The notes beneath the pieces are model-generated. The model was not told the DNA's origin. It did not search any database and saw only the letters and a list, made by a program, of their open reading frames with translations. From the NCBI GenBank assembly GCA_016795505.1, contig JAEUHH010000044.1, positions 1 to 64,000 on the forward strand: a DNA stretch of 64,000 bases. Reading direction: 5' to 3'. Both the position numbers and the translations under genes were made by a program. Origin of the DNA: Verrucomicrobiales bacterium. GTDB taxonomy: Bacteria > Verrucomicrobiota > Verrucomicrobiia > Verrucomicrobiales > DEV007. Below, one piece after another: positions 35,096 to 42,652 of the stretch (its first letter is position 1; each line of letters begins with the position of its first letter).

Positions 35096-36280
35096 TCACA
35101 TGCCGCTGTTCATCATCTTCGGTCCCATCAGGAAGATGGGCAGGAAGGCGCCGATGAAGACGATGGAGATGAGCACCGAAGCCAGTGCGAGGGAGAGGAA
35201 ATTGATGGCGGCGGTGAATTCGGCGATGAGCTGGTTGACCTCCTCCTCATACATGTTGGTGAGCAGATCCAACTGCATTTCCAGCGATGAGGATCGTTCG
35301 CCGATGGAGACCATGTGGCACACCTGGGCGTCGCAGGAGGTGAATTTCTTCAAGGCCTCGGAGAAGGGCAGGCCGGAATTCTTGTAGCGCAGCCCCGCCT
35401 CGATCAGCTCCTGACACAACTGGGTGCCCTTCAGGGACTGGGCGGCGATCTCGATGGACCGGGCCAGGGTGATCCCGTTGGAGTGGAGCATGTTCAGGGT
35501 GCCGAGGAACATCATCTGCCGCATGCCCATGACGAGCTTGCGAAGCAGCCGCCATTTGGCCATGGCCATGTTCAGGACGAAGCTGCGGGCCTTCTCCACG
35601 AACATGAACAGGGCTCCGGTGCCGAGCATGCCGAAAATGATGATGGGCCAGATCTTTTTGACGACGTGGCTGATTTTGAAGAGCTGCTTGGAGAACGGGT
35701 CCGGCTCCTGCTTCACGTCGTTCAGCAAGCCCTCGACCTGCGGCACGATCTTCAGCTGGGCGACGATGAAAAGGCCGATCAGGGCGCTGATGATGATGCC
35801 CGGCAGGATGGTGGCCTTCCGCATCTTGGAGCGGAACTCATTCTCCTTGGTCAGCCGGTGCGAGATGGACTCGAAGGCCTTGTGGATCTGACCGGAGTCG
35901 GTGCCGGCCCGGACCAGGCTGATGAATTTGTCGTCGAACTTGTTGGTCTTTTCGAAAGCGACGTAGGTGGGCGCGCCGGCGTCGATCTGGGCCTTGATCT
36001 CATTCAGAGTTTTGCGGACCTCGGCGTTGGGATGACCGTGGGCGTAATACTTGAGGGCATCGGAAGTATTGATCTGGGCTCGGAGCATGGAGGACATGCC
36101 GCGGCAGAGCTTGATCAGTTCCTTGCGCGGGAACCGGCTTTTCGATTTGATGCTGGAAAAGAGACCGGCCTGTCGTTTTTCCTCGCGGGCGCGGTCCAGT
36201 TTGGCCGCCCGTGCGAGTTTCGCGGCTTGGGCGGCGCCCATTTTGGCCTGTCCGGCCTGACCTTGTTCGATGGCGTTCAT
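35096..36280 (-). CDS. PilC/GspF-type platform protein
   Basis: The inner-membrane core of type IV pilus and type II secretion systems, which couples the cytoplasmic ATPases to pilin extraction. 394 residues with the duplicated T2SF domain: first half RFPRKELIKLCRGMSSMLRAQ, second half RQMMFLGTLNMLHSNGITLA. Three membrane stretches are visible: ILPGIIISALIGLFIVAQ (~163), IIIFGMLGTGALFMFV (~220) and LASVLISIVFIGAFLPIFLM (~370). The N-terminal Ala/Lys-rich ~40 residues are extra. It follows the PilB ATPase by 28 bases. Confidence 0.92.
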   Translation of the reverse strand: MNAIEQGQAGQAKMGAAQAAKLARAAKLDRAREEKRQAGLFSSIKSKSRFPRKELIKLCRGMSSMLRAQINTSDALKYYAHGHPNAEVRKTLNEIKAQIDAGAPTYVAFEKTNKFDDKFISLVRAGTDSGQIHKAFESISHRLTKENEFRSKMRKATILPGIIISALIGLFIVAQLKIVPQVEGLLNDVKQEPDPFSKQLFKISHVVKKIWPIIIFGMLGTGALFMFVEKARSFVLNMAMAKWRLLRKLVMGMRQMMFLGTLNMLHSNGITLARSIEIAAQSLKGTQLCQELIEAGLRYKNSGLPFSEALKKFTSCDAQVCHMVSIGERSSSLEMQLDLLTNMYEEEVNQLIAEFTAAINFLSLALASVLISIVFIGAFLPIFLMGPKMMNSGM

Positions 36281-36308
36281 GGGAGGGGGAATCTGTCGGT
36301 TGAAAGGA

Positions 36309-37997
36309 TCAATCGGTGCTCATGTCGATCACCTTGCGCAGGGCTTCGAAGTCGGTCTTGCCGTCGCGGACCATCTTCAGGCCACTGTTCTTGAGCGACG
36401 GCAGGACGCCCTGTTTGCGGACGGCCAACTCGAGTTCGTAGGGGCTGAGCGTGCCTTTCGACAAGGCGTCGGACCATTCGGCGGTGACGGGAATGATCTC
36501 GAGGATGGCAGTACGGCCCGAGTAGCCACGATGCTGACACTCCGGGCAGCCTTCCGGGCTCTTCTCGAAAAACTCGATGTTCAACCACTCGTCGCCGAGA
36601 TTGAACTTCTTCTGCTCGTGGGGCGTCACACCGGGACGGCGCACCTTGCAATAGGGGCACAGCATCTTGACCAATCGTTGGGCGCAGGCGGCCTTCAGCG
36701 TCTGGGCGATCTTCCATCGCTCGATGCCGAGCTGCTCGAAACGCTCGATGATCTGCGAGGCGCGCGGACAGTGAATGGTGGTGAGCACCTTGTGGCCCGT
36801 GATGGCGGCCTCGATGGCTAGTTCGGCAGAGTCAAAGTCGCGCACCTCCCCCATCAGGATGATGTCCGGGTCGCTTCGCATGAAGCTCGTGATCATCGGC
36901 TTGAACTCGGCGCTGCTTTTCAGGTCGCAGTGAATGACGCCCTGGATTTCATCCTCCACGGGGTTTTCGAGGGTCAGGATGTTGTCCTCGGGGCGGTTGA
37001 GTTCACGAAGAATGGCATTCAGCGTCGTCGATTTGCCCGATCCGGTGGGTCCCGACATGACGATGATCCCGGCGGGAATGGCCATCACCTTTTCCAACTC
37101 AAACAGGGTGCCGGAATCGAAAGCCAGCGAGCCCATGCCGAGCTTGGCCTCGAAGTGGCTTTTGTCGAGGATACGCATCGTCACGTGGTAACCGCGGTAG
37201 GTGCGGTGACGCTCGTAGCGGATGTCGATGCTGCGCCGCATGTAGGAGACAGTGAAGCGGCCGGAAATGCCGGGGCGCTTTTGCCGCTCCTCGGGCGCGA
37301 GGCCCATCAGGTTGAGCATGAAGGCGTCGAGCCGGTCGCGAAGTTTCATCGGGATCTCATGCTTTTCCCGCATGTCGCCATCGATCCGGTAGCTGTAGTG
37401 GATGCGCTCCTTCTCGCACTTGATGTGCACGTCGGAGGCATGGCCCTTGATGGCCTCGCTCATCATCTGGGCGACGAATTGGGTGAGCGGCTCCTCGTAG
37501 GTCGTGGTGACATTGAAGTCGGCGATGTCATCCGACTCTTCGTCAACTTCGATCGACTCCAGCTCCGACTTGGTCGGTCCAGAGACCTTGGAGACGCTCT
37601 CGATGACCTTGGTGATCTCGGAGACCGGGGCGAGGAACTTGACGATCTCGAGATCGGGATACTTCTGGGCGCAGATGTCCTCGGCGATCGGGTCCCAGGG
37701 ATTGGCGATGGCGATGAAGAGCTGGGTGTCGTCGCGGCGGAGCGGGACGAACATCCCGCGATTCATGATGCCGGGGTCGTTCTGCTCCAGCAAGGGACGC
37801 TCGACAAAATCGCGGATCTTCAAAAAGACCGGGATCGAATTGAGGTTGCCGATCGCGGCGAGGATACGGGCGGCGGAGCATTTCCGCACCACGTCCTCCT
37901 TGGGACGATCCCGCAGAGCCGGATCGTACTCCGCCAGCTTGTTGACGATCGAGTTGACGATCGTCTCATTCAGGTCGATGCCGATGTTCAGGTTCAT
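36309..37997 (-). CDS. PilB/GspE-type assembly ATPase
   Basis: A hexameric secretion ATPase powering pilin polymerisation. 562 residues: a GspEII/MshEN-like N-terminal region, then the RecA-like core with Walker A SGPTGSGKSTT near 313-321, the Asp box EDNILTLENPVE, Walker B PDIILMGEVRD and the His box TTIHCPRA. The C-terminal zinc site has CPYC and CPEC about 40 residues apart, which is typical of PilB/GspE but not PilT. The start overlaps the stop of the upstream unknown gene by ATGA. Confidence 0.93.
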   Translation of the reverse strand: MNLNIGIDLNETIVNSIVNKLAEYDPALRDRPKEDVVRKCSAARILAAIGNLNSIPVFLKIRDFVERPLLEQNDPGIMNRGMFVPLRRDDTQLFIAIANPWDPIAEDICAQKYPDLEIVKFLAPVSEITKVIESVSKVSGPTKSELESIEVDEESDDIADFNVTTTYEEPLTQFVAQMMSEAIKGHASDVHIKCEKERIHYSYRIDGDMREKHEIPMKLRDRLDAFMLNLMGLAPEERQKRPGISGRFTVSYMRRSIDIRYERHRTYRGYHVTMRILDKSHFEAKLGMGSLAFDSGTLFELEKVMAIPAGIIVMSGPTGSGKSTTLNAILRELNRPEDNILTLENPVEDEIQGVIHCDLKSSAEFKPMITSFMRSDPDIILMGEVRDFDSAELAIEAAITGHKVLTTIHCPRASQIIERFEQLGIERWKIAQTLKAACAQRLVKMLCPYCKVRRPGVTPHEQKKFNLGDEWLNIEFFEKSPEGCPECQHRGYSGRTAILEIIPVTAEWSDALSKGTLSPYELELAVRKQGVLPSLKNSGLKMVRDGKTDFEALRKVIDMSTD

Positions 37998-38713
37998 GCG
38001 CCGAAGTGTTTTTCACAAAGCCAGGTCCAGGCGTTGGAACTCGTGGTCATCACGAAGACAAAGGGACGGATGCCGGCGTCCTTCTCGATCTGCTTGCTGA
38101 TCAGCAGACCGGCGGCGGCGGCCGTCACGGGATTCACCGAGGCGACGGTGATGAAATCCTTCTCATGCCGCTGGATGATCGGACACATCAGTGTGCTGCA
38201 GATCTCGAAAACCCGCGGCAGCGACTGGTAGAGTTCGATGGGCATCTCGGTGAGCTGGGCAAAGCCGCAATGGCTGATCCGGCCGCTGATTGCGGTGGTC
38301 ATGACCCGGGTCAGGTTGCGGATCTCGCGGACCGCCTTTTCATCCTTCGATTCCAGCTTGATCCAGACGAGAAAGGCCAGGATGTCCAGGATGCTGGCGC
38401 GGTCCGGCAGGTCATTGATGTAGTAGCCAAATGACTGGAGGATGCCACCGGCCTCGGCCTCATTCAGGTACTCCGCCCGGACCAGGTGCCGCATCGACAC
38501 TTCACCGCACCGGTAGGCTTGGGCGCGGAGTCGCTGGGCAAAGCTGGCCTCAGCGATCTCGTGCCCGCCCTGGTGGGCGGAGGGGCCGGCGGAGTTCTGC
38601 TCGGTGGCATCGAGAACGACTTCACCGTAGATCGAACCCCGGTTCGGAGGCGTGGCCGCCCCCTCCCGGTCCACCCCTTGCTGGCCCAGGCCTATGAGTA
38701 CTCGTCGTGACAT
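37994..38713 (-). CDS. Unknown protein coupled to the PilB-type ATPase
   Basis: 239 residues with no family I recognise. It starts MSRRVLIGLGQQGVDREG; the middle is helical (SFAQRLRAQAYRCGEVSMRH, AVREIRNLTRVMTTAISGRI) and the C-terminus is hydrophobic (VNPVTAAAAGLLISKQIE, FVFVMTTSSNAWTWLCEKHF). No signal peptide or clear transmembrane helix. Its stop overlaps the ATPase start (ATGA) and it begins 18 bases after the secretin gene, so it is embedded in the pilus operon and is probably a cytoplasmic partner or regulator of the ATPase. That role is inferred from position. Confidence 0.7.
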   Translation of the reverse strand: MSRRVLIGLGQQGVDREGAATPPNRGSIYGEVVLDATEQNSAGPSAHQGGHEIAEASFAQRLRAQAYRCGEVSMRHLVRAEYLNEAEAGGILQSFGYYINDLPDRASILDILAFLVWIKLESKDEKAVREIRNLTRVMTTAISGRISHCGFAQLTEMPIELYQSLPRVFEICSTLMCPIIQRHEKDFITVASVNPVTAAAAGLLISKQIEKDAGIRPFVFVMTTSSNAWTWLCEKHFGA

Positions 38714-38731
38714 GATTGCGGCGTCCTTTCT

Positions 38732-41227
38732 TCAGGGCTGGCGTTTCTTGAACAAATTGCCGAGCAATCCCTTTCGTTGCGGCGCAGCTGCGGGAGCGGG
38801 CGCCGGCTCCGAGACCACTTCGACCATGGTCCCACCGTCGCGGATGCCCGGCTCATCCCGCACATCCCACTCGGGGAGATTCACCGGATGGTCGGGGTCC
38901 AAGGGATTCGAGGGCGGCGCCTGGGGATAGGCATTGACCGCGTTACCGAGGGTCCAGCCCAGATTGGACTCGTAGTTGCTGCCTGGATTGCGCCGATCCG
39001 GCCATTTGTGATCGTTGGGCAGCACGTGGTTCTGGTGCAGTTCCCGGTTCACCCGGTCGACTTCGTGGATCTTCACCGGCTCGTAGAGCTTGGGCGTGAC
39101 GACGAAGACGAGACTGGTGTGCTCCTTGATCATGTCCGAGGACTTGAAGAAGAAATTAACGCCCGGCACATCTCCCAAGACTGGAACCTTCTTGATGTCC
39201 TCGCTCTCTTGTTCCTCGTAGAAGCCCCCGATGAGCAGGGAATAGCCATTGGGCACCCGGGCGATCGTGTCCACGGTCGATTCATTGACCCGGGGATAGA
39301 GGTTGCCCGAGCGGCCTTCGATGAACTCAACGATCTGAGCCGAACGGGGACGCAGATTCATGCGGATCGTGTTGTCCGGCAGGATGGTCGGGGTCACCGC
39401 GACTGACACGCCGATTTCCCGGGATGCGGTGGGATCGTCCGTCGCGGACGGGTCGTTGATGTCCACCTGGTAGCGAACTTCTTCAGACACGTTCTGTCCG
39501 GCATCGGTCTCGCTGATGGTGGTCGTGATGATCGGCACGCGATCAATGATGGAGATGATGCCGGCTTCGTTGTCCTCGGTGATCAGGGTGGGGCTGGACT
39601 CCTGCTGGGCGAGACCGCCGCTGTTGAGTGCTCGAAGGGTCGCCTGAAGCTGCAAGGGATTCAGCACGAGATGGGATTCGGTCGAGTTGATCGTCCGCTC
39701 GGTGGTATCGACCCGCTCGGCCAGGTTGGTGCCGGTGACGTCACCCAAAGTCAACGTCTCATCCGGAGTGCCGCGGTCCGTGATCGTGAATCCAGTGCTG
39801 GCGGTGTCTGTGAGGGTGGTGGTGATGACCTGCTCGACCAGATCCGAATCGGGCAGATTGAACAAGGCATTCAGCGCCTCCGTCGCCTCGATGGTCATGC
39901 CATCGCCCAGCACGGACTCCCAGTCGACCCCGATCCGGTTGCGGGAACCGCTCTTCACCCGCAGAATTCGTGTTTCGATGGCAATCTGCTGCTTCGGACG
40001 GTCGAGTTCGGCGAGGATCTCCTTGATGCTTTCCAGCTTTTGCTCGTTGTCGATGAAGATCAGCGTGTTCGTTTTCGCCTCGTAGTCCACCGAGCCCGAT
40101 CCGGCGGTCAGCAGCGGTTGGAGGATGGACTTGATCTGATCGATGTCCGAAGGCCGCAGATACTTCAGCTCATAGTAGAAGGGCTTGGTTGGCAGTTGGG
40201 CCAATTGGGCCGAGGTCATGGCGTAAACGGTGTTCCCCTTCTCATGGACCGTGATGCCATACATCAAGCCCAGTTCCTTCATCTGTTCGATCGGATTGCC
40301 ATCGCCGAGGTGACCGGTAACGGCGTAGTTGGCCGCCTCCAGATCCGCGTTGTGGAAATACTGCTTGTTGCCGAGACGGGCCAGATACTGGAACACATCA
40401 TTCAGCTTGGCGCCGCGCAGCCAGAAGCCATTCCCCTCTTCGCCCATGGTCGGCCCGGCTTCTTCGGCGGATTCCTCGCCGCTGGCTCCGCCTACGGCCT
40501 TGGACACTTGATTGACGAGCTTTTCCGCGAGACCTCCCGGGGCCGTCTCTTCCTGATTGCCCGTGCCGGGGAACGGAATCGCGGGGGCGGGTATCCCCCC
40601 CTCTTCTCCGGGCGTGACGCCCGCCACTGTGTCGCCAGTTGCCGGCAGAGTTGGCTTCAGCTCGGCATCATCCAGGGCCGCGGCGACCGCGCCATCCTTG
40701 ATCGGCTCCTGGCCAGGCTCGGATGCCACCAACCCGGAATCGACTCCGTCAGTAGCCGGGGCCGCCTCCTCGGTCTTGCCCTCCATCGGCGCATCTGTAT
40801 CATCGGCGGCAGGCACTTCGGTTTCGGCCAGCTTGATCTCATTGGCCGAATCGGTCGGCGCGACCTGACCGGGCTCGGGCAGATCGACGACGGCACCCGA
40901 CTCCTCCTCGACGGTATTCATGGCTTGCGGATGGAGCGCACCCGACACGATCTGGGGCTCCAAGCTGGCACCAAATCCACCCGCCGAGGGATCGGCGGCC
41001 GGAGCAGCTGGCAGTGGAGTGCCCACGCTGTCCTGATAGAGCTCCATCCCCTCAGGTCGATCCCCCAAAAGGACCCAATTCGAGGGCGCCGGCGGGCGTC
41101 CCACTTCAGAACTCACTTCCGCCGTGGACGGAAGACCATCTTGAGTGGAGACCTTCTCTGGGAGGTCCACTTGCAAAAATGAGACCACCCCAGCGGTCAT
41201 CATGGTCGCGATTGCTTGGATTTTCAT
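38732..41227 (-). CDS. Secretin (PilQ/GspD-type outer-membrane channel)
   Basis: 831 residues. The C-terminal secretin domain is clear: VPIITTTISETDAGQNVSEE, GVSVAVTPTILPDNTIRMNL, and VPNGYSLLIGGFYEEQ with VPVLGDVPGVNFFFKSSD. N-domains precede it (PFYYELKYLRPSDIDQIKSI, FIDNEQKLESIKEILAELDR). Residues ~30-250 are a long acidic Pro/Glu/Ala-rich stretch with no fold, unusual for a secretin. About 90 residues follow the secretin domain, ending in a basic LLGNLFKKRQP. The N-terminal signal sequence is weak (IQAIATMMTAGVVSFLQV). It opens the secretin-PilB-PilC transcript behind a promoter candidate at 41277. Confidence 0.92.
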   Translation of the reverse strand: MKIQAIATMMTAGVVSFLQVDLPEKVSTQDGLPSTAEVSSEVGRPPAPSNWVLLGDRPEGMELYQDSVGTPLPAAPAADPSAGGFGASLEPQIVSGALHPQAMNTVEEESGAVVDLPEPGQVAPTDSANEIKLAETEVPAADDTDAPMEGKTEEAAPATDGVDSGLVASEPGQEPIKDGAVAAALDDAELKPTLPATGDTVAGVTPGEEGGIPAPAIPFPGTGNQEETAPGGLAEKLVNQVSKAVGGASGEESAEEAGPTMGEEGNGFWLRGAKLNDVFQYLARLGNKQYFHNADLEAANYAVTGHLGDGNPIEQMKELGLMYGITVHEKGNTVYAMTSAQLAQLPTKPFYYELKYLRPSDIDQIKSILQPLLTAGSGSVDYEAKTNTLIFIDNEQKLESIKEILAELDRPKQQIAIETRILRVKSGSRNRIGVDWESVLGDGMTIEATEALNALFNLPDSDLVEQVITTTLTDTASTGFTITDRGTPDETLTLGDVTGTNLAERVDTTERTINSTESHLVLNPLQLQATLRALNSGGLAQQESSPTLITEDNEAGIISIIDRVPIITTTISETDAGQNVSEEVRYQVDINDPSATDDPTASREIGVSVAVTPTILPDNTIRMNLRPRSAQIVEFIEGRSGNLYPRVNESTVDTIARVPNGYSLLIGGFYEEQESEDIKKVPVLGDVPGVNFFFKSSDMIKEHTSLVFVVTPKLYEPVKIHEVDRVNRELHQNHVLPNDHKWPDRRNPGSNYESNLGWTLGNAVNAYPQAPPSNPLDPDHPVNLPEWDVRDEPGIRDGGTMVEVVSEPAPAPAAAPQRKGLLGNLFKKRQP

Positions 41228-41276
41228 TTGTGAGCGAGAGGTTAGGGTTTCCTAAATTGAATTTTTGTGTTTTCAA

Positions 41277-41305
41277 TAAATACCATAAAACAAAAGGCTG
41301 TTCAA
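41277..41305 (-). promoter_or_regulatory. Candidate sigma-70-type promoter for the secretin operon
   Basis: On the minus strand TTGAAC (41305-41300) and TATTTA (41282-41277) are separated by 17 bases. They lie in an AT-rich island (41245-41340) that stands out from G+C-rich surroundings, and would give a leader of about 45 bases before the secretin ATG. Confidence 0.5.
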
Positions 41306-41337
41306 CCCCTTTGTATTAAAAATCTTAAATTTACCGA

Positions 41338-42003
41338 TTACTCGACAGTCACCGAGCGACTGCTCATCGGCACGATCGTGCTCTCCTGACGGGCGAGATC
41401 TTCCTCGGTTACCGTGGGCTGCTTCCGGGACATTCCGGCCGGCAGATCGTTGGAAAAGCCAATGGCCACAGCGGCCTCCTCCTGGGTTTCCTTGTCCCGG
41501 AGTTTCAGTTCCGCACTGGTGATGGCGAGAATCTCCAGACTGAAGACCGTCTCCTTGTATTCGATCACGATCTCATCCCCCACCCTCAGGTCCTGCGCCC
41601 CGACCATGACGGTCTTCTTGTGGGGAAACACGCCCGTGATGTGGAGCTTGGTCAACGCCTCCTGCAGGGTCGTTCTCATCATTTCCTCCTGCTCCTGCGG
41701 ATCGCCAGTGTCTTCGGTCGCCGCCATCTCCGGCAACTCGTTCTCCGGATCCATCGCCATTCCGAACGGATCTTCGGCCTGATCGCGGTCCTCGAGCTTC
41801 TTCATCAGGCCCTGGGACATGCTGAGGAAATTGAAGTTTTTGATTTGTTCGGCCAGTTTCGTCAGGCCCTCGATGCGGCGGTCCTGCATTTCCAGGGCCA
41901 TCTGCAGTTCTTCCTCCTGGCCCAGAGCGGGCGCGGCGATCCAGATCACTGGCAACAGCCAGATCAGGCATTTCACTCGGATGAGCGGGTGTCTCGTTTT
42001 CAT
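41338..42003 (-). CDS. Exported PilP-like protein of the pilus locus
   Basis: 221 residues with a signal peptide (CLIWLLPVIWIAAPALGQ). An acidic, helical region (~30-110, LEMQDRRIEGLTKLAEQIKN) is followed by a small beta-rich domain, LHITGVFPHKKTVMVGAQD then LRVGDEIVIEYKETVFSLEI, similar in layout to the HR/PDZ-like domain of PilP or GspC that touches the secretin. The order PilM/N-, PilO-, PilP-, secretin-like is the standard pilMNOPQ order, which supports the call more than sequence does. The ATG at 42003 gives the better signal peptide. Confidence 0.65.
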   Translation of the reverse strand: MKTRHPLIRVKCLIWLLPVIWIAAPALGQEEELQMALEMQDRRIEGLTKLAEQIKNFNFLSMSQGLMKKLEDRDQAEDPFGMAMDPENELPEMAATEDTGDPQEQEEMMRTTLQEALTKLHITGVFPHKKTVMVGAQDLRVGDEIVIEYKETVFSLEILAITSAELKLRDKETQEEAAVAIGFSNDLPAGMSRKQPTVTEEDLARQESTIVPMSSRSVTVE

Positions 42004-42061
42004 GTTTCGGGTCGGGGTTAGCGTTTCGGTCTCTCTCAAATCCGGTCAAAGCCCCGGCTTT

Positions 42062-42637
42062 TCAGGGGGCTTCGCTTTTCTCGTAGTCCTGCCAGGCGAG
42101 GTAGGTCACATCGAAGCGCAGACGGCCCTTCGACTTGGGACCGGGATCCGTGACCGGCTTGACCTGCAGGGCTTCCACGACGAGCTGCGGCATCCGCACC
42201 TCCAGTTCGGTCAGGACGGTCTGCATCGGACCGAAGCCTCCCTCGAACGACAGGTTGAATCGCGTGTGCGGATTGGTCGTCCGCGAAGCCAGCGCACTGC
42301 CCGTACCGGGACGGCTGAACTCGGTGCGGACCAGTTGCTCCTCGCTGAACTGCGAGGTGATCTCGTTCAGGTTCTGCGTCAGGCTCTGGACGAATTCCTT
42401 CCGGAGTTGCTCGTCCCAGTAGGCCATCTGCTCGGCGCGGCCTTCAATCGCCAGTTCCTCCTCGACGTTGGCCGCCTTGCCGGCAGATTCCTGGTAGGTG
42501 GCGTAAAGAGCCTCCTTGGCCTCGCGCTTCGCATGCAGTTTACCGCGTCCAAAGAGGAGCAGACCGCCGACGATGGCCAGGCCAATGAAGGGCAGTAGCC
42601 CGCCGAAGAAAACGATGCTGGTTCTGTATCGGTTCAT
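42062..42637 (-). CDS. PilO-like inner-membrane alignment protein
   Basis: 191 residues: a short cytoplasmic start, one transmembrane helix (IVFFGGLLPFIGLAIVGGLLLF), a coiled coil (REAKEALYATYQESAGKAAN ... EEELAIEGRAEQMAYWDEQL) and a C-terminal ferredoxin-like part, TRFNLSFEGGFGPMQTVLTE. This is the bitopic layout of PilO/GspM. Position between the PilM/N-like and PilP-like genes agrees. Fifteen bases separate it from the upstream gene. Confidence 0.7.
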   Translation of the reverse strand: MNRYRTSIVFFGGLLPFIGLAIVGGLLLFGRGKLHAKREAKEALYATYQESAGKAANVEEELAIEGRAEQMAYWDEQLRKEFVQSLTQNLNEITSQFSEEQLVRTEFSRPGTGSALASRTTNPHTRFNLSFEGGFGPMQTVLTELEVRMPQLVVEALQVKPVTDPGPKSKGRLRFDVTYLAWQDYEKSEAP

Positions 42638-42652
42638 GGAGGATATCAGGGA

